From Typha latifolia (lineage: Eukaryota > Streptophyta > Magnoliopsida > Poales > Typhaceae), in assembly GCA_019914945.1 (NCBI GenBank), contig CM034100.1, positions 8,815,096 to 8,879,095 of the forward strand: 64,000 nt of DNA, written 5' to 3'. Below, piece after piece: positions 22,249-31,862 of this stretch. Position 1 is the first letter of the stretch, and each line of letters starts with the position of its first letter. A model generated the notes under the pieces. It had not been told where the DNA came from. It saw nothing but the letters and a program-made list of their open reading frames with translations, and did not search any database. A program made the translations under genes and the position numbers.

Positions 22249-22922
22249 ATGTGATGATTTTTCTCTGTGCGGTGTTGATGGGCCTACGACTGGGGTCCTT
22301 AGTCTGATGGCCACAGACAACCGGTCATATGCAGCGTCGCCAGGCATGTATGGGCGATAATATTGCTAGTTGACTAGTCCCCCTCGATTTTTATGATGCT
22401 ATGTGAGATATGTTATTGTGACTCGACTCCTGTGTGGATTTCTATGTAAAATAAGCTATAATGATGAAAGCTCTTAAAAGTCATAATGTACATTTTTTCC
22501 TGACATGTTATGAGTTGCATTTTTACTTATCATGTAATATTCTTAGATTATTATTAGATTTTACTTGCTGGGCCCCGTGCTCACCGCCATTTTTGGTGGA
22601 AATATTTCAGAGATATAGAGGATGCTGACATCGAGGAGTAGCAGATTCATTCCTTATTTTTAGCATTTGTTTATTCTATCATTTCAGTTGGACTTAGACC
22701 CTACGAGGGTATTTATGTTTTAGCAAATTTGTGATGGACTTGTATTCCTAGAGGCTTGTTGAGGCCTGTGATATTATAATTCATGATTATTTGTTGGATT
22801 ATTATGGTATTTCTTGACTTATTCAGATACTTGGTGAGATTATTTTACTGACCGATTACGTGGGAATCACGTGGACATGCTCCACATGAAGAACACGTGA
22901 ATTTTTAGAAGTGGGTGTTTCA

Positions 22923-23683
22923 CATTAGGTGTTTATTTTTATTAAAATAAAATTTCTTTAGGTCGCGTTCGAATGCCCTTGTGAATGCCTTGTGAATGCC
23001 TATGTCGCGTTTGTAAATCCAAAGAAGGGGCTTTTTAAGTGCGTTCGAACGCGATCGGGCGTGTTCGAATGCGATCGACGGGAATCCTCTAGAATTAGGA
23101 TTTCATATTATTTTAGGATTTATTGGCTAGCCTCTATAAATATGTGGATGACACCCAACTTCATTATGGAATTGGATTATTGATTGTTTGCCTCCTATCT
23201 TCTCTCTAGACTTCTCCCTCCTCTCTCTTCACCATCCTTCCACCTCTACCGCTGGCAAGGTTTCTCCTAACTTCTAATCTCCCTCGACTGCCGATCGACC
23301 CCTGTTCTTTGGGATCTCAACCACTTCGTTCCCCTCGTCTACTTCCTTTAATCACTTCCACAATGGTTATTCCATATTTTCGTCCCTGATACAGTTTGTA
23401 TATTTGAAGGTCATAAATACAAAAGTTGTAGATTATGAAGTTACAGATCCAACCCAATTGGTTTCGTAATTTTATGACTACTAGAGAATAGCTGACGAAT
23501 ATTTTCCCACAGTTGCGCGGACTGCTTCGTACAATAAATTCAGATCTTAAGGAATTGAGGAATTGTTCCGTAGCTGATCTTTTGGTTCTAGATCCTATCA
23601 ATTTGGTATCAGAGCCTATCATTTGGTATCAGAGCCTTAACAAGTTGGTATTAGAGCCTATCAATTAGTATCAGAGCCAAACA
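22923..23683 (+). repeat. 5' LTR of G2
   Basis: It resumes after N2 with 'cattaggtgttta' and has GTTCGAAC at 23043-23050, a TATA box (tataaatatg, about 23135-23144), a CT-rich leader and a U5. Its last 83 bp (23601-23683) are four 20-21 bp units of primer-site copy plus 'tatca/taaca/aaaca'. The true primer site follows at 23687-23698. Confidence 0.85.
23601..23683 (+). repeat. Four tandem PBS-like units at the LTR end
   Basis: Units 23601-23621, 23622-23642, 23643-23663 and 23664-23683 each contain tggtatcagagcc or a one- to two-base variant and end in CA. Confidence 0.92.
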
Positions 23684-23686
23684 ATT

Positions 23687-23698
23687 TGGTATCAGAGC
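23687..23698 (+). promoter_or_regulatory. Primer binding site of G2
   Basis: tggtatcagagc, exact for the plant tRNA-iMet-type site, 3 bp after the LTR end and 23 bp before the gag start. Confidence 0.85.
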
Positions 23699-23721
23699 AG
23701 GCGAACTCTAGACCTCCATTA

Positions 23722-24927
23722 ATGGTTGAAACAAGGAAGATGACATCAATAAGGAGACCTATGGAGAGCACACCGACAAGGGAGGACTCACTGCACGACG
23801 ATCCTAACCATGAGGCCGATTTCTTTGGAGCAACCACAGCAGGACCAAGTCAACCAACGCCCATGGGTTCGAATATGGATGAACTAAGGGGCATGTTTCA
23901 AACATTGTCACATAGAGTTGACAACATACAAAAGGATCATAATGAATTCAAGGAATATGTCATGAATCGATCGAGTTCATTATCTTCCCGACGACGAACG
24001 AAGTTTCAAGAAGGACCAGCGGTGGAACCCTATAGAACTGATACCCTAGAAGTCCAGGTGCATCATATGAGTGTCAATGATATCCTCCTACCTATGCCTT
24101 CACATTATCCCCCACCTCCAGTACAAAACCCAAGACCAGCGGTGGTGGAACCCGAGAGGCGTGTGGCACTAGTGCGCTTCATTGATGAGGAGGATTGGCA
24201 CTTTGAGGATGAGGTTGATCCCTATGGAGATAGATATGGACGTGCCCGAGGATTTAGATAAGGTGATCAACATGCACAAAGGTTTAGACCTGAACCAAGG
24301 ATCTTTCGCGAATCTGACAATGCTATTCGAGGGAGAACTGCACATTTGGACTTTCCAAAATTCCAAGGCAGTGATCCAACGGATTGGGTATTTCAAGTTG
24401 AACAATATTTTGATTGTCAAGGTACAGCTGAAGATCCAAAAGTGCAGATGGCAAGCTTTCACCTCCAAGAAACGGCGTTGCATTGGTATAGATCGATAAT
24501 TCGTGGTGGTGGATTTATCGGATGGGCTGATTTTTGTAGGAGGATTACACTCAGATTTGGGACAGCAGCATATGAAGATTTTGCTACCACATTAAGCAAG
24601 ATGGTTCAAAGGACTACCGTATTGGAGTACTAAGCTGAGTTTGAAAGAGTTAGTAGTCATTGTGAGCCACCATGGCCTGAACGTACATTGATGAGTACAT
24701 TTATTTCAGGGTTACAAGAGGAGACACAAGTGGATGTTCGTGCTCTATGTCCTATTACTCTTGAGGAGGCATTTGAGAAGGCCGTGAGGATGGAACAAAA
24801 ACATAGGGCTCTAAAGATGCCAGCAAAAACTAATTGGGGCAATCGAGATGGGCGGTTTGCACCTAGAACGTCGGTTGGAAATCCTGCGGTTTTAAAAACA
24901 GTGGATGTGACTATCTTCTTCAGTTAG
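23722..24927 (+). pseudogene. gag: Gag of chromovirus G2
   Basis: The structural gag begins MVETRKMTSIRRPMES at 23722, the start conserved in G3 and G5. The N-terminal part is basic and proline-rich. The Retrotrans_gag core follows: 'LDFPKFQGSDPTDWVFQVEQ' (about 24340-24400), 'ETALHWYRS', 'FCRRITLRFG', then 'LMSTFISGLQEETQVDVRAL' and 'LEEAFEKAVRMEQKH'. All parts are in one frame, interrupted by stops at 24259-24261 and 24631-24633, and ended at 24925-24927. The zinc knuckle and protease that should follow are missing: the next recognisable codons are already reverse transcriptase in another frame. This is the best preserved gag of the family in the window. Confidence 0.87.
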
Positions 24928-24929
24928 GA

Positions 24930-25755
24930 CTAGTAGGAGATGAGCCTTAAACGAGTTCAAGTACTAGTAGCGAATTGTCTAATTTATTAGATAACTTTTC
25001 TGGACTGTTTGTGAAGCCATAAGAGTTACCACCGAGGAGAGTGGCAGATCATCGCATAGAGATTGTACCCGGGGCTGCACCGGCAAACGTGAGGCCATAT
25101 CGGTATCCACATGTGCAAAAAGAAGTTATCTCAAAGATAGTAGCCGAGATGTTGGAGCAAGGCCTCGTTCAACTAAGTCATAGCTCATACTCATCCCCCA
25201 TGTTATTGGTGCGAAAAAAGGACGGGACATGGCATTTTTGTGTTGATTATCGAGCACTAAATGCTATTATCGTTAAGGACCGGTATCCTATTCCGATTAT
25301 CGAGGAGTTGCTAGATAAGCTTGCAGGGGCAACTATATTCAGCAAGCTTGACTTGAGGGCTGGGGCTGGTATCATCAAATTATAGTTCACTAGGCGGATG
25401 TGCACAAAATTGCATTTCGGATTCTGGATGGGCATATTTCAATACTCTAGCTACCTTTCAAGGCCTCATGAAAGATATATTTTGGCCTCTCTTGTGAAGG
25501 TTTGTCTTGATATTTTTTGACAATATTTTAGTGTATAGCAGGATTGAATTGGAGCATTGGCGACATTTGGAGGACGTGCTGAATTTGTTCGAGCAAAACC
25601 AATTGAAGATCAAGAAGTCCAAGTGCCTATGCGGAGTACCAAATGTGGAGCATTTAGGCCACATCATTTCAGCGGATGGTGTAGCGGCGGAGCCTCAAAA
25701 AGTTGCATGTATGACTGCTTGGCCTATTCCTACTACTACCACCGAATTGAGATGA
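24930..25755 (+). pseudogene. pol: Reverse transcriptase of G2, with internal deletion
   Basis: It starts with a linker ('SNLLDNFSGLF') and 'DHRIEIVPGAAPANVRPYRY'. Then come the fingers and palm: 'GTWHFCVDYRALNAI', 'RYPIPIIEELLDKL', and motif A 'TIFSKLDLR'. After 'LDLR' the frame is lost and about 30-40 codons (the MPFGL region) are damaged or missing. It resumes at 25507 with the catalytic box reading FFDNILVYS, so one of the two catalytic aspartates is Asn. It continues 'SKCLCGVPNVEHLGHIIS' into the connection. The enzyme would be inactive even without the stops. Confidence 0.83.
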
Positions 25756-26298
25756 TTTTTGGGGCTGATTGGTTATTATCGTCGATTCATCACCTCTGGC
25801 AAAATCGCTGCTCCTCTCACTTCTTTGTTGAAGAAGGACTCTTTTAGATGGATGGATGAAGCCACTTTAGCCTTTGAAAAATTGAAAACAACGATGGCGA
25901 CGGCACCCGTTTTACTACTACTGAACTTCACCAAAGAGTTCATTGTGGAATGTGATGCGTCAGGTGTTTGCATAGGAGCTGTACTAATACAAGAAGAACG
26001 TCCCATTGCCTATCTTAGCAAGGCTTTATCGCAAAAATCTCAACAATTATCGACTTATGAGAGAGAGATGTTGGCAATTCTGCATGCGGTGATAAAATGG
26101 AGGCCTTATTTGATCGGTAGACGATTCATTATCCAAGCCGATCAAAGTAGCCTTCCATACTTTATGGGACAGCGCATACACATTCCGGCACAGCAATGAT
26201 CAAAGTTGCTGGGGTATGATTATGAAATTCAATATAAGAAGAGAACAGAAAATAGAGCGGCGGATGCACTATCGCGCCAATCCGTTACCGACAACATG
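25756..26298 (+). pseudogene. pol: RT connection and RNase H of G2
   Basis: 'FLGLIGYYRRFITSGKIAAP' leads to 'DEATLAFEKLKTTMATAPVL'. Then comes the Ty3-type RNase H: 'FIVECDASGVCIGAVLIQ', 'PIAYLSKALSQKSQQLSTYE', 'REMLAILHAVIKWRPYL', 'QADQSSLPYFM', ending at 'NRAADALSRQ'. It is open for about 146 codons to 26197. At 26298 the frame jumps straight into chromodomain codons, so the whole integrase is deleted. Confidence 0.85.
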
Positions 26299-26411
26299 GT
26301 ACCAGATTGGAGATGGAGATTCTAATTGATTGGCTTGGGAGGAAATCTGATGAGGTGACATGGGAGTTGGAGACTAATATCTTGGAGCATTTCCCTGACT
26401 TTTCACCTTGA
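26299..26411 (+). pseudogene. Chromodomain remnant of G2
   Basis: 'EILIDWLGRKSDEVTWELE' and 'TNILEHFPDF' match the end of the chromodomain seen in G1 and G4. It sits directly after RNase H because integrase is deleted. It is followed by the G-rich polypurine tract (26415-26438) and the 3' LTR. Confidence 0.8.
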
Positions 26412-26414
26412 CGG

Positions 26415-26438
26415 CAATGTGGGGGAAGCGTGGGGGGT
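26415..26438 (+). promoter_or_regulatory. Polypurine tract of G2
   Basis: G-rich stretch (aatgtgggggaagcgtgggg) immediately upstream of the 3' LTR start at 26439. Confidence 0.78.
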
Positions 26439-27312
26439 TGATATGCTTAGTTAGGATCTTTTCTTATTGCATTAGGTATTTAGTTTCATTAAAATAAAAT
26501 TCCTTTAGGTCGTGTTCGAACACCCTTGTGAACGCTTGTGAACGCCTTGCGAATGCCCACATTCGAATGCCTTGTGAACGCCTTGTGCATGCCCGTATAA
26601 ATATGTGGATGGCACCCAACTCTAGAATTAGGATTTCATATATTTTAGGACTTGTTGGCTAGCCTCTATAAATATGTGGATGGCACCCAACTTCATTATG
26701 GAATTGAATTTTTGATTTCTTGCCTCTTATCTTCTCTCCAGACTTCTGCGTCCTCCCTCTTCACCATCCTTCCACCTCTACCGTTGGCAAGATTTCTCCT
26801 AACTTCTAATCTCTCTCGACTGCCGAGCCACCCCTCTTCTTTTGGATCTCAAACACTTCGTTCCCCTCGTATACTTCCCTTAATTACTTTCACAATCTAC
26901 CATAATCTCCATACCTATCTATAACCCTAACATCCACTCCACCCGTCACCACCACCATCACCCACGTTATTCTGTATTTTCGTCCATGCTACAGCTCAAA
27001 TCTGTGAAGGGCATAAATACGAAATTTGTAGATTAGGAAGTTACAAGTCCAACCTAACTGATCTCGTAATTTGCTGACTGCCGGAGAATACCTGACATTT
27101 TTCCCACGGTTGCAAGGACTGCTTCCTACAATAAATTCAGATCTTAAGGAATTATTCCGTAGTCGATCTTTTGGTTCCAGATCCTATCAATTTGGTATCT
27201 AAGCCTATCATTTGGTACTAGAGCCTATCATTTGGTATCAGAGCTTATCAATTAGTATCAGAGCCTTAACAAGTTGGTATCAAAGCCTATCAATTAGTAT
27301 CAGAGCTAAACA
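26439..27312 (+). repeat. 3' LTR of G2
   Basis: TGATATGCTTAGTTAGG...CTAAACA. The TATA segment 'tataaatatgtggatggc' occurs twice (26596 and 26667, a 71-bp tandem duplication). The end carries six primer-site units (27190-27312) against four in the 5' LTR. Confidence 0.85.
27190..27312 (+). repeat. Six tandem PBS-like units at the LTR end
   Basis: Units of 20-21 bp start at 27190, 27211, 27231, 27251, 27272 and 27293. Each contains a tggtatcagagcc variant and ends in CA. G1 coding sequence resumes at the next base. Confidence 0.92.
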
Positions 27313-28089
27313 TTGTGCTATACACCAAGATATCATCAAAGAACACCAACACATACTGGTCATTCATGAAGCTTTGAAATGTGCCGGAGTATTGATCAAT
27401 CCGAAGGGCATGACTCAAAACTCATAATGGCCATCATGAGTTTGAAAAGCTGTCTTGTGCATGCCTTTAGGATGGACTCGAATTTGGTGATATCCAACTC
27501 TATGGTCCAGTTTGCTGAAATAAGAAGCCCCTATCAATTCATCCAATGACTTTTCTATCACTGATATTAGGTACCAGTCCTTAACGGTTATGGCATTGAG
27601 TACTTGGTAGTTGACACAAAAATGACATGAACCATTCTTCTTGCGCAGAAGTAAAACCGATGAGGAATAAACACTATTGCTTAATTGAATGATTCCTTGT
27701 TCAAGCATCTCGACAAGCAACTTTGTTATCTCTTCTTTTTGTATATGAGGATACTGATAAGGATGCACATTAGCCGACTAGCTCCTGGTACAATGGCTAT
27801 CTTGTGGTCTGAATTTTTGCACGGTCCTTGTGGCTCTTCAAATAACACAGAGAATTCAGATAATATTGGTAATAATTCTTGGGGTTTACCTAAGCTTAAG
27901 TGAGGCTTCGTTCTACTGGAGACATCTGAAAGAGATACACCAACTCCTTTAGCTGTGGTAGCATGGACATAGGTTGCAATATGGTGTTAGATTGTGTTTT
28001 CACCCCCATTTAGCCGCACCACCTTACCATTTCTCCGAAATATTATCCACATGTCGCAAAAATCGAACGTCACTGGTCCTAGGTTTTGT
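27313..28089 (-). pseudogene. pol: N-terminal reverse transcriptase of G1
   Basis: Minus strand: 'HPYQYPHIQKEEITKLLVEM', 'YSSSVLLLRKKNGSCHFCVN', 'VIEKSLDELIGASYFSKLDH', '[20 protein letters not shown]', then 'MPFGLINTPA' and, one frameshift later, the catalytic 'VFFDDILVYS' (about 27318-27345). The catalytic YxDD-type box is intact here, unlike in G2 and G4. The sequence then breaks at the G2 insertion and continues at 19054. 27770-28089 is the diverged linker towards protease. Confidence 0.82.
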
Positions 28090-28965
28090 CTAAGTACCTA
28101 GGACAAGATCAGCACCCCGCAAGGCAAGTGAATACAAATCAACAATCAATTCGTGTCCTTGGACCCGAATTTCCACTTGACGACACAAACTATCAGCTTT
28201 CAATTTTGTTCCATCGCTAATTGCTACATCAAATGCATTGGACGGTTCCGCTTCTAACCCAATCCTCCTTACCAAGCGCTCATCTAAGAAGTTACATGTG
28301 CTCCCTGAATCAATGAGGATGTGCATGCAGTGCTTCTTAACCAACCCATCTACTTGAAGCGTCTTTGGTGCAGCGATTCCGGAGTAGGCATACATTGAAA
28401 TTTTGGCTTGCATATCCTTCTCTTTGTATGCCTCCGAGGCCTCCTCAAGAAGCTCTTCCACAATCTCTTCCTCGACCAATTCCTCTGGATCATCTTGACC
28501 ATCAACCAACGTGATGCTTCCCGTCGCTTTAGCACACCGATGACCATGTGTGAAACATTCATCACAACTGAAGCATAGGTCGTTTTCCCTCCACTCTTCC
28601 ACTTGGGCAGGTTTGAGAGTTTAGACAGGAGCTCTATAGTTCCCCTTCACATCAACGGAGGGCCGGAGTGGAGCTCTTGGTCATGGATTTCTAGCTGCCA
28701 ACCTTAGAGTCGCTATAGCAGTACAAATTACTTCAACTCGCTGGTAAGGTTGTCATGGTTCTCAAATGGACCATGAGTTTTTGCCTTAGTTCCTCAAGCC
28801 ATGGTGCTTCCTCTCCAAAATGATAGCGTCCTCTTATGCTTCCTCTAAGGTTCTTGGACGCATGGCTTCAACATCTGCTCACAATTCACTTCACAGCCCA
28901 GCTAAGAAGTTAGACTTCAGCAAGGCGTTCGGCCATGGTGGATCACAACGCGCACTAATCTGATA
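28090..28965 (-). pseudogene. pr: Gag C-terminus, zinc knuckle and aspartic protease of G1
   Basis: The minus strand from 28965 reads the end of gag ('CDPPWPNALLKSNFLAGL', 'DVEAMRPRTLEEA', with stops). Then comes a CCHC-like knuckle 'LCFSCDECFTHGHRCA' (about 28530-28575) and an acidic linker. The retropepsin follows, with active-site triad DSG in 'HILIDSGSTCNFLD' (about 28280-28320), which matures the polyprotein. The open part from 28602 to 28090 covers 170 codons. Gag continues beyond the G3 insertion at 30488. Confidence 0.83.
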
Positions 28966-28970
28966 CACCT

Positions 28971-29706
28971 TGTTAGAGTCTTTTCTTATTGCATTAGTTA
29001 TTTATTTTCATTAAAATAAATTTTATATAAGTCACATTCGAACACGGTTGGGCGCGTTTGAACGCCTGCATCAAGTTCGCAAAAATAGAGAAAACCTTTT
29101 GTGCATTCAAAATTGATCGGGCGCGTTCAAACACGATCGACTATAGTCCATTAGAATTAGGGTTAATAATTATTATTTTGGCTTGTTGGCTAGCCTCTAT
29201 AAAGATGTGGATGGCATCCAAAATAATTATGCTATTAGATTATTGATTTTTTGCCTCTCTATCTTCTCTCTACCCTAATCTCTCTCCTCCCTCTTCACCA
29301 ACCTACCACCTCTAGCGTTGGCAAGGTCTCTCCTAACTTCTAATTTCCCTTGTCTATTGAGTCCTCCCTCTTCCATGGGATCTTGACCACTTCTTCCCCT
29401 TCATCCTTATCCCTTAAACTACATTGACAATCCACCCTCATCTCTATTATCATCCATAACCCTAACATCCACTCCACCCATCACCAGCACCATCATCTGC
29501 ACTTAATCATAATTTTGTCCTAATTATAGTTCTAATATGTGAAGGGCATAAATATGAAAATGCAAATTAGTGAGCTACAGATCGATTCCATTTAATTTCA
29601 TAATTTTGTGACTACAAGAGAATATTTGATAAATATTTTTTTCAGTTGCATGGACTGATTCCTATAATAAATCTAGATCTTGAAGGAATTATTTCGTAGC
29701 CTATCA
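28971..29706 (+). repeat. 5' LTR of G3
   Basis: TGATACACCTTG...GTAGCCTATCA. TTCGAA/TTTGAACG motifs lie at 29037-29135 and a TATA box (tataaagatg) at about 29198-29207. It has a simple end without extra primer-site units. Confidence 0.85.
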
Positions 29707-29707
29707 C

Positions 29708-29720
29708 TAGTATTAGAGCT
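29708..29720 (+). promoter_or_regulatory. Primer binding site of G3
   Basis: ctagtattagagc, a degenerate tRNA-iMet-type site, next to the LTR end. Confidence 0.7.
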
Positions 29721-29743
29721 AGGTGAACCTTAGACCTCCATTA

Positions 29744-30345
29744 ATGGTGGAAACAAGGAAGATGATATCAACAAGGAGATCAAGGGAGAAGACACTAACA
29801 AGGGAAGACTCAATCCACGATAACCCTAACTGTGAGGCTGATTTCTTTGGATCGACCACGACAGGACTGAGTCAACCAATGTCTATGGGTGTGAATATGT
29901 GCTTAGCGGATAAACTTATGGGAATGTTCCAAATATTGCTGCATAGGGTAGACATAATGCAGAATGATCATAATACTTTAAAGGAATATGTCATGAACCG
30001 ATCGGCTTCGTCCTCTCCTCGACGAAGATCGGTGCCTTAAGAAGGACCAGCGGTGGGACCACACCGAACTGATACCCCACAGGTCTAGGTACCTATGCCT
30101 ACACATCATCCCCCACCTCTGATACACAACCCAAGACCAACGATGGTGGAACCCGAGAGGCGTGCGACACCGGTGCGCTTCGTCGATGAAGAAGATTGGC
30201 ACTTAGAGGATGATGTTGATCCCTTTGGAGATGGTGATGGACATGATTGAGGATTTAGAGAAGGAGATCAACAAGCACAAAAGTTCAGACCTGAACCAAG
30301 GATTATTTGCGAACTCGATAATGCTATCTGAGGAAGATCCACATG
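29744..30345 (+). pseudogene. gag: Gag N-terminal part of G3
   Basis: MVETRKMISTRRSREK at 29744, then 'DKLMGMFQILLHRVDIMQ', 'LKEYVMNRSASSSPRRR' and 'EEDWHLEDDVDPFGDGDGHD', colinear with G2 gag. Stops occur after 'RRRSVP', after 'TDTPQV' and after 'GDGHD'. It ends at about 30345, where integrase codons begin without a linker. Confidence 0.82.
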
Positions 30346-30464
30346 CTTGGACTTGGCTTTGATGGATATAGAAGCCACATTGAGGAGGTTGCATGCCCAT
30401 CTTAAACTTGCTCAAAACTGTATGAAACAAATTTATGATCGTAGCCATAGGGAGCAGTAGTTCG
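30346..30464 (+). pseudogene. int: Integrase C-terminal scrap of G3
   Basis: 'LALMDIEATLRRLRAHLKLA' followed by 'QNCMKQIYDRSHREQ' matches the G4 segment 'LALMDRDATLRRLRAYLKLA' (37195-37470). It is joined directly to gag, so protease, reverse transcriptase and most of integrase were removed in one deletion. Confidence 0.8.
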
Positions 30465-30487
30465 ACATTTCGTAGCATATCATAATC

Positions 30488-31215
30488 TGATCGAACTCTT
30501 CTTGGTACCCTATGACTGTAGTTCGTTGTACCATCATGGTGAGGAGAGCATCAAAATCTTTATATCTAGCAGTCCCAAACCTTTTCACAATGTCCCTTGT
30601 AAGGTCAGCCCATGTCCTAAACCGCCCGTACCAATGAAGAGTGGTCCTTCAAAATAGAAGCTTGCTAGCATCACCTTGGAGTCTTCTAGTATTCTTTGCA
30701 ACTCAAAAAATTGCTCAACCCTGTATATCCAATCAAGAGGATCACCACTTTGAAATTTTGGAAAATTAAGACGTACCGATCGACCCTGTATACCGAAATT
30801 ATTGTTAGGATCGTAGCCTTAACCCGGTCTAGCCACGAGAGGGTGTTGTTGTTGTCAGCATGCTTCCCTTCTCCACTGCATAAAATTATGTCGGTGTTTC
30901 ACCTCATCATACTCCAGCCACTCCTCATCATCTTCATGTAAAGTTCGCACTCGAGCCCTACGTTTCTCCTCGGGTTGCACCAGTCTAGGAATAACTAGGG
31001 CCTAGGCCTTCTACATCATGTTGGTCAGTGCTAAGGCAGCCATCAATGTGGACACTAGGCCTTCTAGAGTCATTGGACTTTTCGAGAAAAGATTTGCTCT
31101 CCGTGCTGCACGCCTTGGTGTTTTGATGTTTGCGCCTTCCTCCGTTACGTTGAGATCTTCCGTGCCTTCTAGAATCCATCACTCGAGTCGTCATCATCAA
31201 TGATATGTCTAAGGT
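30488..31215 (-). pseudogene. gag: Gag N-terminal part of G1
   Basis: On the minus strand the Retrotrans_gag core is readable: 'LNFPKFQSGDPLDWIYRVEQ' (about 30720-30780), 'SKVMLASFYFEG', and, after a frameshift, a segment like the 'MVQRTTV' box of G2 (about 30510-30530). The upstream, more basic N-terminal part runs to about 31210, just below the primer site. Many stops. The G3 insertion separates it from the rest of gag at 28965. Confidence 0.72.
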
Positions 31216-31221
31216 CAGCCT

Positions 31222-31234
31222 GGCTTTGATATCA
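31222..31234 (-). promoter_or_regulatory. Primer binding site of G1
   Basis: Minus strand tgatatcaaagcc, two changes from tggtatcagagcc, two bases from the 5' LTR. Confidence 0.75.
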
Positions 31235-31236
31235 CT

Positions 31237-31862
31237 TGATATGATCAGTAATAATGAGGTTGCAACAATATGAAGATCTGCCAAATTCTTCTTAGGGCTG
31301 AACTTTTGAGTAGATCTATAGGAGATCTAATTATTCAATCGATCTATAACTTGGACAGATTGTTCCTCTTGGAGTATGGAATCTAACGCAATCAAGATCA
31401 TATTGATCGGACTTATAGATCAAAAGTTATGGGAAAAATACTGACCGTTGGTCAGATGGTGGTGTGGGGATGTGAGTAATGGAATAAGAAATTAATTGTT
31501 AGGTTTTGTGAAAGATGGTGACTATGGTGGTGGGGTAGAGCATTAAGCTAGACAAAGGAGGAGAGAGTGGATCGATCCTTGAGACGCAAAGGGGCATGGT
31601 CAAATTGAGGGAGGAAGAAGACGATGTCTAAGATTGGATGCCATCGGTGGAAAGAGAGTGGGTTGGAAAGGATAACTCCAATATTTTATCAATAATCCTT
31701 AACACATGGCGATGACACTAAACACATTCTCTATTTTTGTGAACATATCCAAGCGTTCGATAGTCGTGTTCGAACATGACTGCCAGAAATTTTATTCTTC
31801 CAAAGCAAAAGTTATTTCTAAAACAAAAATAAACAAAAGTCATAACTAGCTAAATTGTAACA
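31237..31862 (-). repeat. 5' LTR of G1
   Basis: TGATATGATCAG...TTGTAACA, colinear with 16075-16823 but about 120 bp shorter in U3, where the TATA region seems deleted. GTTCGAAC lies at 31768-31775. TATTT follows. Confidence 0.82.

Larger units (their letters stand above)
19063..22922 (+). mobile_element. Solo LTR N2 (N-like family), inserted in the G2 5' LTR
   Basis: TGTAACACCC (19063) to GGGTGTTTCA (22922) with a perfect 5-bp duplication, CATTA (19058-19062 and 22923-22927). Without the gypsy solo LTR nested at 21244-22248 it is about 2.85 kb. A TATA-like motif (tctatttaatc) lies near 19248-19258. The first 1.2 kb are GC-rich and built from consecutive hairpins (see 19100-20231). The rest is AT-rich. 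No coding region can be supported. Its termini resemble those of N1/N3, but most of the body is not alignable by eye, so it is a related but distinct family. Confidence 0.85.
19055..27312 (+). mobile_element. Chromovirus G2 (Ty3/gypsy), plus strand, inserted in G1
   Basis: The 5' LTR (22923-23683, plus a few bases before N2), primer site, gag, reverse transcriptase, RNase H, partial chromodomain and 3' LTR (26439-27312) are in order. It interrupts the G1 reverse transcriptase: G1 codons stop at 19054 and resume at 27313 ('attgtgctatacacc'). The flanks ttgca/ttgtg are compatible with a 5-bp duplication. The first ~28 bp of the 5' LTR appear to be missing. Deleted from the coding part are zinc knuckle/protease (near 24927), part of the palm (near 25380-25500) and integrase (near 26298). 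It is not functional. Confidence 0.82.
28971..30482 (+). mobile_element. Gypsy element G3, collapsed, inserted in G1 gag
   Basis: A perfect 5-bp duplication TAATC (28966-28970 and 30483-30487) frames TGATACACC...CATATCA. It holds a full 5' LTR (28971-29706), a primer site, gag (from 29744), about 120 bp of integrase, and then only the last ~17 bp of a 3' LTR (catttcgtagcatatca). A deletion therefore ran from integrase to almost the end of the 3' LTR, and an earlier one joined gag to integrase. The element is 1.5 kb instead of an expected 5 kb or more. Confidence 0.87.
16075..31862 (-). mobile_element. Chromovirus G1 (Ty3/gypsy), minus strand
   Basis: LTRs are at 16075-16823 (3') and 31237-31862 (5'), with a perfect duplication TATTT outside both (16070-16074 and 31863-31867). 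The primer site is at 31222-31234 and the polypurine tract at 16824-16849. On the minus strand the order is gag, zinc knuckle, protease, reverse transcriptase, RNase H, integrase, chromodomain, the normal chromovirus order. G2 interrupts the reverse transcriptase and G3 interrupts gag. All frames carry stops. The two LTRs differ visibly (749 and 626 bp), which fits an old insertion. Confidence 0.88.
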
